From Anaspis maculata (lineage: Eukaryota; Arthropoda; Insecta; Coleoptera; Scraptiidae): a stretch of 64,000 nt of DNA. A model generated the notes under the pieces. The model saw only the letters and a program-made list of their open reading frames with translations, made no database searches and was not told where the DNA came from. The stretch lies in the NCBI GenBank assembly GCA_949128115.1, contig OX421963.1, positions 87,677,602 through 87,741,601 on the forward strand, in the 5' to 3' direction. This document shows positions 22,991 through 36,027 of this stretch, in pieces. Each line of letters opens with the position of its first letter. Positions within the stretch are counted from its first letter, which is position 1. A program made the position numbers and the translations under genes.

Positions 22991-23293
22991 CCTTTGTTCG
23001 ATGAGGCGATGTTCGAGTATGTAATCAAAGGCTTGAAAAAACTATCAGTAATCTTAAAACCGAAACCAGAACTATAAAATATAGGAGAAAAAAAGGCAGT
23101 TCACAGGTGTTGCGGTGAGTTTTTTGAGGTAGATACTTCTTGTGTTGAGTACATCAGGACATTTTGGTCTATAAGTCTACACTTTGCAGACTTTCTGTTG
23201 TTCCATTCACTACAAGGAAGGTTTCGTTATTTATCTTTGAAGGTAAATTTTCATTTATCCATTTGATGCACGACGTTACTCTTTCAGGTACCA

Positions 23294-23657
23294 TTTCTGG
23301 TTTTATAATATCACTTGTCACTGAAATCAAAATGATTGAATGATGACATTGTTTCAGGGACGCATTCCACACTCACTGAAGTCAAACTTGAGGTTATTCG
23401 TGTAGCCTGCTTTTTCCATAACCGCTTGAATGTAACTCTAGAAAATCAAAAATCACTTCTTTACTTAGATTTCTCTTTCTGGTTTTATAATATCACTTGT
23501 CACTGAAATCAAAATGATTGAATGATGACATTGTTTCAGGGACGCATTCCACACTCACTGAAGTCAAACTTGAGGTTATTCGTGTAGCCTGCTTTTTCCA
23601 TAACCGCTTGAATGTAACTCTAGAAAATCAAAAATCACTTCTTTACTTAGATTTCTC
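23294..23657. repeat. Perfect 182-bp tandem duplication containing exon 11
   Basis: The stretches 23294-23475 and 23476-23657 read identically base for base. Each carries the whole 61-nt exon 11 (23437-23377 and 23619-23559 on the minus strand) with its acceptor and donor. The perfect identity implies a very recent event or an assembly duplication. Confidence 0.9.
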
Positions 23658-23976
23658 GGATTTCTAGATCTACTTGTATAAATATGTATTATAAATATTT
23701 GACTCACCCACAGCACATTGTAAGCTTTCTCATCTAATCCAACCATTTCGTCATGAGCTTTGTGTAGGAAAAACCACACTTGTAAAAGAGGCAAGACCTT
23801 TGAATTACCAGTGAAATTCATGTAAGTCAGTGGAACTTCGCAAGGGACCACATGCAGTCGATAAAGCTGCAGTGCCTCAGATAACAGATTTTCCCGGTGA
23901 AAAGTGCTCATACCCTTTAGCAGTGCCAATAATAAAAATTTATTCACGTACCCGATTCAGTGGAAAGTGATACGTA

Positions 23977-25257
23977 GGGGAGACCGGGTACAAAAGTAAC
24001 GCGCCATGGAAGTAACAGCGCCCTTCGCGCCTTTATGTAACGTAATTTTGAAAAACTGCTAAGCTCATTGGATGCACCACGTTGACCCCTTTATGCATGC
24101 TAACCGGCGGCTGGCTGCCAATCATTCCGTTCGCACAGTTCGTCTGAGTGTGTTTTTCGGTACCCAAAGTATGTTCCTCTCTCTTCACAATTTTTTTGCT
24201 GGTTTTGGTGAATTAGCTAGTAAACAACTATGAAATATCGCCCAAAATAGCTAGATAATGCGACTACCAGATGCAATAAGCGTATTAGTGCAATATTGAA
24301 TGGTTGTTTACTTACAAGCTCATAAAGTTGAAAATTATAGTCGGGGACAAAAGTAACGGGTGTTACGTTCATCCCCGTTCTTGCATAATACACTGATATG
24401 GTGATTTTTGCTATTGACTATTGACTTAACTATTGACCCGTGGGACGTACCAATGTGGAATTCAAATTATCCCCTTAATATAACTCCCCATATGTATTAT
24501 TTGATTTTTATGAAAACGGGTACTTGTCCGCATGTCATAACGTTATATCCAGCCGGCTTCTGAAATGCAGCTCTCATTGGCGATGCCCCACCACACTAAT
24601 TGTTGTTAATGTAATTGTTCATCATTAATTTGTCAGAATTTTCTTGAGTTCGGGTTCCAAGGTCATGAACAGCCCATTAAATAATTTTTTTTTGCTGTGA
24701 CAGACGAACAGACGGACGGACGAAGCGGGGACAAGCGCCTTACCGTTTGGAGAAGTGCGCTAGAAAGTAGCCAATCATATTATGGTTTGATACCAAAAGA
24801 TGTGCGCAAGATGGCCTACCAGCTGGCTAAGAGCATGACAAAAGAAAGCCCAAAACATGGGACAAAGCCGAAACAGCTGAACCCGATTGATTTTCCGGAT
24901 TTATGAAAAGGCACCAATATATTTTTTCAATAATTAATATAAAATACATTTGTACAAGTTGTAGGTAACTGTTATTGTTATTTTCTCATAAGATTTGTAT
25001 TCTTGGTGGTGCTGTTACTTTCGACCCCAAAGGGTGTTACAATTGTCCCTTATATATGGGATGAAAGTAACATGTGAGTTGTCTTGGAAAATAAATCACC
25101 AGGTCTAAATAGTGTCATCCTGGACACAACTAACATTGGCCATTTGTAGAGAAATATTTGATGAATCTTTGGGTGGTTTCCTTTTTTCTGTGGGGCTTCC
25201 CGAACATTCATGAGCAGCCCAAATGTGAAAACTGTTACTTTAGTCCCCGGTCTCCCC
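23977..25257. mobile_element. Pogo-like DNA transposon inside exon 10 of the aminopeptidase pseudogene
   Basis: The ends GGGGAGACCGGG and CCCCGGTCTCCCC are inverted, each followed inward by AAAGTAAC-like strings and flanked by a TA duplication. The intact paralogue has the uninterrupted site ATACGTACTGC at 53631-53641. The only coding trace is 24750-24903 (plus). There GLIPKDVRKMAYQLAKSM resembles the helix-turn-helix segment of pogo/Tigger/Jerky-type transposases. The catalytic DDE part is absent. It is 1281 bp long and non-autonomous. Confidence 0.75.
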
Positions 25258-25427
25258 TACTTCACAATGCTTGTAGAATTTATTCTATAGCGTTTGACTG
25301 TAAGTCATTTTGTAGAGCCCTATCTCCTTGTAGTTGAATTTGATCCATTTCTCTTTTTTCCTCGGGATAGATACTGCAACACATTGGTTCATACGATATC
25401 CTATACCTTTTACAACTTTATTTCATC

Positions 25428-25700
25428 CATATGAAAACAGAATTTATCTTCATGAAAACAGAATTTATCCTCATGAAAACAGAATTCATCCTCATGAAAA
25501 CAGATTTCATCCCCACGAAAACAGATTTGATCCTAGTGGAAAATCAATTTCATCCCCATGAAAACAGATTTCAACCTCATGAAAACAGATTTCATCCTCA
25601 TGAAAACAGATTTCATCCTCACAAAAACAGATTTCGTCTTAGTGGAAAATCAATTTCAACCTCATGGAAACAGATTTTCACCTAACGGAAACAGATTCCA
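25428..25700 (+). repeat. 21-bp minisatellite array, left
   Basis: About thirteen units of a CATGAAAACAGATTTCATCCT-type repeat. An AGTGGAAAATCAATTTC variant recurs every five or six units, indicating higher-order duplication. Because 21 is a multiple of three, several frames stay open and read heptads such as HENRFHP and MKTDFIL. These are not genes. Confidence 0.9.
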
Positions 25701-26234
25701 AACAGAATCCATTGAAATGCAAGTTGGAGTAGTTGAAACGACATAATTTTCAAGCAGTCCCATGGGCTGTTCAAGGCCATCATTGTTGCAGTAGAGGAAC
25801 TCATGGTGGAAGAAATTGACGATCTTCCATGCAATAATACTTGTCTGGTGTTAATCACCTGATTGATAACACTTGAAATTTTGAGTTTCCCTATATCAAG
25901 GGGAGAAGGATTCTCCTTGGAAAAGAAGGACGACTTACTGAGATGGTAATAATGTTTGGATATCATCTCTTTCTCGTCTTGTGATTACTCTGAAGGCACC
26001 GTCTCAGTGATTCACGATTCGTCCTTCTTTTCCAAGGAGAATCCTTTTTCCCTTGATATAGGAAAGCTCAAAATTTCAAGTGTTACATATCAGGTGAGTA
26101 ACACTAGATAAGTATTAGTGCATGGGAGATCGTCAATTTGTTCTACTATGAGTTCCTCGACTGCAACAATGATGGCCTTGAACAGCCCATGGAACTGCTT
26201 GAAAATTATGTCGCTTCAATCACTTCAACTTGCA

Positions 26235-26660
26235 ATCAAATGAATTCCGTTTGAAATCTATTTTCGTTAGGTTGAAATCTGTTTTCATGAGGTTGGAATT
26301 GATTTTTCACCAGGATCAAATCTGTTTTCGTCAGGATGAAATCTGTTTTCATGAGGATGGATTCGGTTTTCATGGGGATGAATTCTGTTTTCATGAGGAC
26401 GAAATCTGTTTCCATGAGGATGAAAACTGTTTTCATGAGGTTGAAATTGATTTTCCACTATGATGAAATCTGTTTTCGTTATGATGGAATCTGTTTTCAT
26501 GAGGATGAAATCTGTTTTCATAAGGTTGATATTGATTTTCCACTAGGATCAAATCTGTTTTCGTCAGGATGAAATCTGTTCTCATGAGGATGAATTCGGT
26601 TCTAATGGGGATGGATTCTGTTTTCATGTGAATAAATTCTGTTTTCATAAGGGTGAAATA
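26235..26660 (-). repeat. 21-bp minisatellite array, right (inverted)
   Basis: About twenty units of the same 21-bp repeat in reverse orientation, longer than the left array. The copy-number difference shows independent expansion of the two arms after or during transposition. Confidence 0.9.
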
Positions 26661-28212
26661 AAGTTATTGAAGGTATACGTGTACTATTAAACTACTCACA
26701 ATTTTCCATGTCCTTGTCAAACCACACCAGTGCTTTTTCTTCCAAATCCGTAGCGTAGTAGATGGGAATGGTCCATTTATATCTGGAAACACCTAAATGA
26801 TGAAGGACCCCGCACGATTCTTATGGAAAATGGGTCTCGGTCAAATTCTCTAATTTTTTTATTAGTGGAAGCGGTACGCAAAAGCATACCGCATTTTAGA
26901 GTGCAGTAACAAGATTTTGCATGGGCGTACTTTATACCAAGACAAGCGATTTGACCCGCAGCACTCGATATTTCGTCCCTTAGGGGGCCAATGGGGGCCC
27001 TCCAAATTTTCAAGATGCAAGAACTTTCACAAAATAATCATTGAGTATCGTCATGTATGTCATAAGTGAAGCTTACGGGTCTATTGAGAATGTTTTCATC
27101 AAATGTCGTCGTGTCCGAATCATTCTTCACATTTAAAAAAAAAATTCTTTCACAGGGGTCAAAAAAACTGTTTTTATTTTTTCTGCTGTGCAAGGAAACG
27201 ATAAATTCATATGTTTTGTTGCGTTCCCAACTAAATCGCGTTCCGTAAGCCCAAATATGAAGACAATTTTTTCGCAATATCATTTTCCCAAGAAGAGGTG
27301 ACCTCTTCAGTACACTTTTTTCAACAGCATTTTTTTCAATGTTCCTAGTGGATAAGACTGTCAATTTTCGCTGATATGAGAAGCTTGAACTCTTTTCTTA
27401 GTAATTTCCATGCAACATGGCTTCAAAACATACAAGAGAGCCCTAAAACTTTTTTTTTCTGCTGGGCCGTCAAATTTCTGGCATGTTGATTTTGTAGTAG
27501 GGGAGACGCGCAAATAAATAAGATCTAGTCTAGGTAGTACGTATGAATCCATAGTTGGGAGTTACCATGCCTGTAAAAGTTTGGCCACCCTTTCAAATTT
27601 GTTCTTTGAGACCCTTAGAGACATTTAAGAAGGGTGGCCAAAATGAGTCTCTGGAAAGTTTTCTGCAGGACACCGGAAACAAGATGGCGGCTCAAAAATA
27701 TCGGAAACAATTATAACTCGGCCTTTAGTTGACCTAGGAATGAAATTGCTATGGTATAAGGTAAGGAAAGGTTATAATTATGTCCACCCTTTTGTTGAAG
27801 AGCATAGATAATATAATAAAATATTGTAGGGTAACAGCACCAGTAAATGAGGGAACTACATTTTTTCCTAATATTTTGCAACGTTTTTTTCTCGACTGGA
27901 CTGACTGCACCTAATGTAATGTACAATTGTTTTTTATGGCCTTTGAAGGCAATTTAGACATTTAGGCAGGTGGCCCAAGTGAGCCACCGGAAAGTTTAAC
28001 ACAAGGCCCCGAAGACAAGATGGGCGACAAAAATATCTAAAATAATTATTATAATTCGGCTCCTACTTATTTCATATTCGACCTACAAATGAAATGGAAA
28101 CGATCATCAATGTTTTACCTTTTGTTGATAAACATGATAATTACCTAAAACTCTCAATGTAGGGTAACAGCACCAGCAGTGAATGATAAATTTCTAAAAA
28201 AAGTCGAGTTTT

Positions 28213-28640
28213 TTGCAATTTTTTTTTTTGAGCAATTTGAATCAGAGTAACTCGGGTCCTTTCGACTCCAAAATGAATACAGCTATTAGCCATTGTATCC
28301 ACGGATTGCTGTATCTCTTCAGTAATGAATACTCGGAATACCTAAATATGGTCACGATGTCTGCAATAATTCGGAAGTGTAGGAAAGCCAAAAAGCAATG
28401 GATTGAGGAGATGTGCAAAGAAGTGGAAGATGAGTGAGAAGTAGGGAAAACTGACTTATTCTAGGGATAGCGAGCCAAGTAACACTGCGACATCAGAAAC
28501 GAGGCAGAAGATATTTTGAACGAAGATGAAGAAAAGGCAGACAGGTGGAAGGGATACTACTTGCGATGGGAAAATTATATGGGGGACAAGAATAATCAGA
28601 AAATGCATTAGGAGGTACTGGAAAAAGTAAGAAAAAAGGG
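28213..28640 (+). pseudogene. Degenerate LINE fragment
   Basis: The plus frame reads RKCRKAKKQWIEEMCKEVED (about 28370-28430). After stops it continues with EDILNEDEEKADRWKGYYLR-like sequence. This pattern is usual between the endonuclease and reverse transcriptase of insect LINEs. It occupies the centre of the surrounding foldback. A GAT-rich microsatellite at 28895-28922 may be its 3' tail. Confidence 0.4.
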
Positions 28641-30879
28641 AATATATAGAAAACAGTAAAGAAAAGGAAAAATGGAATGGTAGAATACCTTTTGGGAGGA
28701 CTAGTTCGAGATGTACTTCAGGCGGGGGGTAAAGAGGAACAGAGATAAACCCAGGTTAGATCACTGCTCCCAGACAAGCGATTGGGGATGTAGGATATTT
28801 GATATTTGACCTTCAGGGGAATACGTAGGCTAGCACAGGATAGGAAGGGATGGAGGTACGCATGCAAATAGTCTTGGGAATGAGAACTTGCATGGTGATT
28901 ATGATAATGATGATAATGATGTATGTCTTGATCCCCTCGTGCTGTAAAACGAGCGTTTAGTTTAGTTGCAATCATTTGTCCTTTGGTTGAAGATTTTGTT
29001 CACTTTTGTAGCTGATTATAATAATTATTTCCTCGATTATTTCATTCTTGTTCACTTATGACAAGAAATATCTGACTTGTGGGATTTTATAAATCTGTGT
29101 ACATGGCGTATAAGCCGATAGTCTAAATGCGGAATGCGATCATTTACTGGTGCTGTTACTCTACATGCAGATTTGGAAATCACCTTTATTCATGAGCAAG
29201 AGATAAAACAATAAATAATCAGACTAATTGCGATTAATAATATATCGTTTAATGAATAATCGTTCATATTTTATTCGTAGGTCGAATATAAACCGACTTA
29301 ACTATAATCCGATAGTTTTGACCGCCATCTTGTTTTCAGGATTCTGCAGGGAACTTCCCCGAGACTCACTTTGGCCCAAGGCAGGACAGAGATACACTAG
29401 GTGCAGTCAGTGCATTGCAAAAAACTCGATTTTTTTAGAATTTAATCATTTAGGTACTACTGGTGCTGTTACCCTACATTAAGAGTTTCAAGTAATTATT
29501 ATGTTCATCAACGAAAGGTAAAATACTGATGTAATCGTTTCCATTTTATTTGTGGGTCAAATATAAAATATAAGCCGAATTATAATAATTCATTTCGATA
29601 TTTTTGTCGGCCATCTTGTCTTCGGGGCCTTGTGTTAAACTTCCCGGTGGCTCAGTTTGACTACCTGTCTAAGATACCTCCAAATGTCCTAAAAAACCAA
29701 TTGTACATCACATTAGGCGCAGTCAGTGCAGTAGAAAAAAAAGTTACAAAATATTGGGAAAAAGTTCCCTCATTTACAGGTGCTGTTACCCTACTTTTTT
29801 TTTCAATTATCTATGTTCTTCAACAAAAGGGACAACATCAATATAACCGTTGAAATTTCATTCGTGGGTCAACTAAAGGCCGAGTTATAATTGTTTCCGA
29901 TATTTTTGAGCCGCCATCTTGTTTCCGGTGTCCTGCAGGAAACTTCCCAGAGACTCGCTTTGGCCACCCTTCTTAAATGTCTCTAAGGGTCTCAAAGAAC
30001 AAATTTGAAAGGGTGGCCAAACTTTTACAGACATGGTAACTCCCAACTATAATAACACCAAGATTCATACGTACTAAGGCCAATAAGTTCTACCGGAAAA
30101 TATACCTACTTACACCTAACGACTCTGCGTTTTGTTGTACTGCAATAAAACACGGCATGGAAGAATATTTTCTGTTGAAACCAAATCGCCTGTGCCTGCA
30201 GCCTGGATTGAATACTGGTCCGCGTCTCTCCTACTATAAAATCAAAATATCGTAAGTTGGACGGCCCAGCAGAAAATTTTTTTTTTTGGGCTCCCTTGGG
30301 CGTTTTAGAGTCATGTTGCTTCGCAACCACCAGGAAAAGAGTTCGAGGTCTCCATTCCTGCAAAAATTACGAGTGATATCCAGTGGGGACATAGAAAGAA
30401 ATGCTCTTGGAAAAGAGATACTGAAGAGGTCACCACTCCTTTTAAAAATACCATTACAAGAAAAATTTCTTCATAATTAGGTTTAGGGAATGCGATTTAG
30501 TTGGGAACGCAACAGAACATATGAATTTGTCGTCTCCTTGCATAGAAGAAAAAATAAAAACAGTTTTTTTGACCTCTGCCAAAGAAATTTTTTTTCAAGT
30601 GTGAAGAATGAATCGGACACAACGACAATTGATGAAAATATTTTTAATAGACCCGTAAGCTTCACTTATGACATACATGACGATACTCAATGATCGTCAT
30701 GTGAAAGTTCTTGCATCTTGAAAATTTGGAGGGCCCCCATGGGCCCCCTAAGGGACGAAATATGGAGTGCTGCGGGTCAAATCGCTTGTTTTGGTATGAA
30801 GTATGCCCATGCAAAATCTCGTTACTGCACTCCAAAATGCAGTATCGATGTGTTTTTAGGTGTGTACCGCTTGCACTAT

Positions 30880-32562
30880 ATATGTTGTAGCCCAATTCGA
30901 CACTTGTCAAAAACCATCGTCCGTTGCCCAAAAAAATTGACAGTTTTTTGTCTATAAGGGGTTGAAGATGGGTTATTTCAAGGTGAAAAAATATGTTCCA
31001 ACGTAAGTGAGAACATTTCAACCTGCTTTCTAACACATATGGCTCATGACAATTCCCTTTTTCTTTTATGCAAAAATCAACCCCATCCCTCACCCCCAAC
31101 CCCTACTTGTGAGTATCAATTTCGAAATTACGTTTGAAAGTCATGCGGATGGTTCTATTTTGTCGAATTATGAATTTTGGCACAAATTATTTTTCCAACC
31201 CCCAAATAGGGGGTGGGGTTGGAAAAAAAACCATCGGTCAATTGGGCTGAATTTCTGATATTGTGCTTTACCAGTTACGCTAAACGAGATTACCAAGGGA
31301 AAACTCATTCGTATGACCGGTTTCCACCCCACAGAGGGTTGAAGTTGACTAAAATGAAGCATGAAACATTCTTCCATGTCATAAACCAAATGAATGGAAA
31401 TTGTGGACTTTCATAATATCTTGTTTCGTGAAAATGTATATTCTTCAGAAATACTCTCAACCCCGTCCTTCATCCCCTATCCCTGTTTCTGAACATCATA
31501 TTCGAAATGCCGGAATCTTGAAAATTAAAATAATTTTTATTTCATCCTTCACGTGGTCGCAGTAGCTGGAATAAGAGTGTGACATAATATTTTGCCTTGA
31601 TTGAGCAGCTTTCGCTCCAAATGACATTAAATTCTTCAATTTAAACTATAAATTGAGGTATATCCGTACAAAAGAGAAAAGTTAGAAATTATGTACATGT
31701 GAACATAATTGACCTGCTGTGAAGTTGAAACTGAATAGGAACACCAATATTTTAAATAATAATCCAGTCAAATTAGAGAAAATATATATATATCCCACCC
31801 TGCTTATGTTAGCACTCTAACGTAAGCATAGTGAAAGTGAATTTTGAGAGGGGATTCACAATCCAGATGCAGAGAGTCCGACCATAGACCTTCTACATTA
31901 TCAAGATTTATTTCGAATATGATGTTCAGAAACAAGAATAGGGGATGAGAGACGGGGTTGAAATTATTTTTGAAGAAATGACATTTTTACCAAACAAGAC
32001 GATATGAAAGTCCACTTTTTTTATTCATTAGGTTTGTGACATGGAAGAATGTTTTATGCTTCATTATAGTCAACTTCAACCCTCTATGGGGTGAAAACTG
32101 GTCATACGAATGAGTTTTCCTTTGGTCATCTTGTTCAGCGTAACTGATGAAGCACAATATCAGAAATTCAGCCGAATTGACCGATGGTTTTTTTTTCAAC
32201 CCCACCCCCTATTCGGGGGGTTGGAAAAACAATTTGTGCCAAAATTCATAATTCGACAAAATATAACCATCTGCATGACTTTCAAAACGTAATTTTGAAT
32301 TTGATACTCACAAGTAGGGGTTGGGGGGTGAGGGAGGGGGTTGATTTTTCCACATAAGAAAAAGGAAATTGTCATGAGCCATATATGTTATAAAGGACGT
32401 TGAAATGTTCTCACTTACGTTGGAACATATTTCTTTACCTTGAAATTACCCATCTTCAACCCCGAGTTCAACCCCTTATAGAAAAAAAAACTGTCCATGT
32501 TTTTGGGTAACGGACGATGGATTTTGGCTCGTGTCAAATTGGGCTACAAATTATTAAAAAAT
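30880..32562. mobile_element. Inner foldback nested in the right arm of the composite
   Basis: TTGTAGCCCAATTCGACAC (30894) mirrors GTGTCAAATTGGGCTACAA (about 32532). AACGTAAGTGAGAACATTTC (about 31000) mirrors 32405-32425. The centre is near 31700. It separates the true right end of the outer element from its arm. Confidence 0.7.
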
Positions 32563-34167
32563 TAGGGAATTTGACCGAGACCCATTTTCCATAGGAATCG
32601 TGCGGGGTCCTTTGCTGTTGTTCCACACGGTTGAATCGAGACTTACTTGTACGGCGACTTGGTTCCGTTGCTCCCTCTACTGATTTGTCGCAAAACGTAA
32701 GCGTCAGTCTCTTCATCTTCAGACACTTCGATCAAGGGACACCGACTCTGATACAAGTAAGTTTCCAAGAAACCTCTGATGTCAACATCTGATGGAGCGA
32801 AGCTTTTCACTATGTTTATAAAATCGTTTGTACAAGCGGTTTTGAATTGAAAACGTCTGAGGTAAGTTTGCACAGCTTGCCGGAACACTTCCTCGCCGAG
32901 AATCAGTTCAACCATCCGCAATACCGCAGCTCCCTGCGAAAGTTTGGGGTATAGTGGAATATTAACAGAAATATGGTCAACTTATATGCCGTGGAATGTC
33001 AAGTTTGTAAGCTCAGAGCTGTAGGAACAGCTGTACCGAAACATACTTTCACATATGTGATGTCATTGAAATGGTGCTGAATGCTGTCGGGAGATTCCAC
33101 GTGGGATACCACCGCATTCATTTCCATTCTTTGATCTGCGTGGTAAACATCTGGAAGTTTATCAGTTCCAAACTCCAAAGTCTATAAAAAAAAAAGTTCA
33201 TAGAGTGAGAACTGATAGAACACCAGGCGGGTACTCGAGTGAAAGAGAAAAGTCACTCACGGCATTATTCAACAACAAGTGTTCTTGTCCTTTCAGAGCC
33301 ATGAAAACGGCGAATCCTTCTTGTAACCAAAGGTCATCCCACCATTTGTTCGTCACTGAAAATAGTGGTGGTGTTCTCAACTCTTCTCTTGAGGTGTGAG
33401 CAGGCACAAATGTGTAACTCACCAAGATTTCCGAACCAGAAATGGGCAAGTTCGTGGGCTACAACTTCAGCGATTTGTGTCTCGTGAAACAGATTCAAGT
33501 TAGGGCTCAAAACGCCCAGCTTGGTTGTCACCAAACCTCAGTTTTCGGTTGCGAGACTGTGCGATCGATCGTACTCAATGAAATCTAAAAAATACCACAA
33601 TCACATCGCCTGCTGAGGAATGCAGCATGGATCTAAGTAGTGCGGACGCTAAGAACCAGTAGAAACCAGATGAATTTTGCAAATATCGATGACAGCATGG
33701 AATTCAGCATACAAACTCAAAATGAACCCTCGTTCAGATTGATGATGTAGGATTCAGCAGAAAGACTTTCCTAATTTGTATCACAGTTTACCCCCTCAGG
33801 CTATTCAGCTGTTGGAAAAGATATCTAAGTCGAGCGTATACCTACCAAGTTTTGGCAAAGGGTATGTGAATTGTGTATAATTATTGTAGAAATCCAATGA
33901 TCTAGCAGCGAACGATAGTATCTTAGCGTTATTCTCATTGCTGGCGTTGAAATAATAAACGCGGATAGGTACACTGCCGCCTGGATTCGAAAGAATATGC
34001 TCTCCATAGGAATATTTGTTAATCGAGAACGCTAGCAGATAAGTCGACATTACAGGAGAAGTTTCGAATTTGTGGACAACTCCATATGATGTTGTGAAGA
34101 TTTTCTGAAATTCCAAATTGAAATATTATAGGTGGGTGGATGAACTAAGGATAAAACATTAGAGTTT

Positions 34168-36027
34168 AGTGTGGTCCAAAAAAAATTTATTTTCAATTTT
34201 TGATGGGGCCACTCCATTTTTGTTACACATACCCATAGTGATTTCCTGGTGAAATTTCAATTCTCTACCATGGCAGGAAGGGGGTGCTCATCAACTCTCA
34301 AAATTTGAATATCCTAGATTTATCCGTAGGAGTTTGTAGCATCCAGATTCAACAAAATACAAAGTAATATAATGAATTATTGTTCGTTTGGTGAACCTAA
34401 GTGGAGAATTATGTAAAAGAAAAATTAAAATGAAGCGGAATTATAATGTTCAACTAACATGGTATGATTTTGCTTTAGACTACGTTTGATCAAACATTTT
34501 TGGTCGTCCAAATAGGCAGGGCCGTCTCTAGACATTTGGCCGCCCTCGTGCAAAAAGTCTTAGGCCGCCTTTTTTTTTATTATTTTTTAAAGTTAAATTT
34601 TGTATATAGCTTTGTTAAATTGAATTTTATTTTATGAAAATAACAGAAACAGCGACTGGAATTGCAATTTTCGCATTTTGAACCAATTTTTTTTTATTAA
34701 GTAGGTAGTCAGTAACGATATTATAATAAACAAATGAACGAAAGTGACTTACCTACCGAACGGTTCGTGAATAAGATGGAATAACGTCAAAATAAGACGC
34801 CCAACTTCTTCTCGTGTCTTTCAGAAATTAACAATAACTACACTTGAATATTGAATACCGAACTGCTTCTAGGTACCTACTTACCAATCGATTACGATTC
34901 CACCGCCCTTTGGTAGGAATCAAGAATTTAGCAAGGATCTTGCAAAATCTGTTTTGATATTCACGTGTTTCAAAGGTAGGTATCAATCATACCGTTTGAA
35001 GAAAATGTTAAGGGGCGGCCAGGCCGCAGGCGTAAAATATGAAAAATCAAATAAAAATTTCAAAATGTTCAGGGGCGGCCGCGGAGGTAAAATATAAAAA
35101 GCAAAAAAATTGAAAAAACGCATTTCTGCCCCGAAATGCCCGCCCCCTGAATCTGGCTGCCCTTGTGCCATGCACGAGTTGCACGCCCGCTTAAGACGGC
35201 CCTGCAAATAGGAACCATTTTCCAATTGGTCTACCATATGCAACAAAACCATCTTCTCATTCTTGTCATTGGTCAGTAGTTAGTTGTATTTCTCGAAGAA
35301 CTGGACACCCCTTTTAGCCAGTATCCTTTACCACCCGTGAATTTATACCTAACTCAGTCTTTGCCTTGAAGGTAATCATGGATGTTGATCCATATTTAGA
35401 AGAAATGTCTCAGGAAGTAGACACTGATATTCAAAATCAGTAACATGTTTACTGTTCCTCCAAACGTGAAATATCTTGAGGTTTCCGCAGTCCTTAGGAT
35501 TGCAAAATTATTTTTAGACTCAGTATTTCCGTCTCAGGATAACTCTATCCAGAGGTCAACTAGAGGTTAATTGCCACAGTTACAATGTTCCAGCAGTGTT
35601 GATATGACAATTATGACATTGACCTCTTGGTTGAAGTCACCAGAGATGAAAACACTGTGCCTTACTTTGTGACATCCAGCTTCAACATCAACAAGTCATA
35701 CCGCGAAACATTTCCGCTTTTTTGGTAGGTGTCACTATTAGTTCAACGATCAATATTTCACTCTCATCTGATTTTTCTTCTATATAATTCTCAAATTGTG
35801 CTAAATAGATTATTACTGACATATTCCTTCGTGTTTTTGGTAAATCTGGATGCCACAGACTTTCACGAATAAATCTAGAATTTCCAAAATTAGAAGGGTT
35901 GATGAGCACCCCCTTCCTGCCATGGTAGAGAATTGAAATTTCACCAGGAAATCACTATGGGTATGTGTAACAAAAGTGGAGGTCGGCCCGATCAAAAATA
36001 GGTAAACAATTTTTCTTGGACCACACT
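34168..36027. mobile_element. Foldback in the intron between exons 3 and 4
   Basis: AGTGTGGTCCAA on the left is mirrored by TTGGACCACACT on the right. Inner blocks (ACCATGGCAGGAAGGGGGTG, 34268) mirror 35910-35930. A hAT MITE (34517-35204) is nested inside the left arm and interrupts the symmetry. Confidence 0.75.
34517..35204. mobile_element. hAT-like MITE, perfect 8-bp target duplication
   Basis: The ends CAGGGCCGTC and GACGGCCCTG are inverted. The octamer CAAATAGG stands at 34509-34516 and again at 35205-35212. The interior near 35005-35100 has two tandem copies of an AGGGGCGGCC-containing unit. No transposase. Confidence 0.85.

Larger units (their letters stand above)
25402..26672. mobile_element. 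FB-like foldback with subterminal minisatellite arrays
   Basis: The outer ends (TATACCTTTTACAACTTTAT and the mirrored ATAAAGTTATTGAAGGTATA) are inverted. Next inward come minisatellite arrays in opposite orientation (25428-25700 and about 26235-26660). Then come unique inverted arms around a centre near 25990, with GGAGAAGGATTCTCCTTGG mirrored at about 26035. This layout of inverted tandem arrays round a middle domain is that of Drosophila FB elements. It lies in the intron between exons 9 and 10; the paralogue intron at 53748-53807 is the empty site. Confidence 0.8.
26803..32612. mobile_element. Composite foldback in the intron between exons 8 and 9
   Basis: The ends AAGGACCCCGCACGATTC and the mirrored GAATCGTGCGGGGTCCTT delimit 5.8 kb. 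Long arms match, for example 26870-27560 against 30040-30870 and 27570-27960 against 29630-30030. The two sides even encode mirrored open frames (26777-27013 minus and 30718-30957 plus, both reading KIWRAPxGPLRDEI). A GTAGGGGAGACGCGC string (27497) and its mirror (about 30225) resemble pogo ends. The paralogue intron here is only 58 bp (53891-53948). Confidence 0.75.

Noticed and set aside
25334..26648. Several overlapping ORFs reading heptad repeats (HENRFHP, MKTDFIL)
   Set aside because: They are generated by a 21-bp minisatellite whose period is a multiple of three; all frames on both strands look open.
25428..26660. CRISPR-like array
   Set aside because: Units are directly adjacent without spacers and the context is an insect genome; it is a minisatellite.
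26777..30957. Mirrored ORFs reading KIWRAPxGPLRDEI as possible conserved protein
   Set aside because: The two copies are opposite arms of a foldback, so their similarity reflects the palindrome, not coding constraint.
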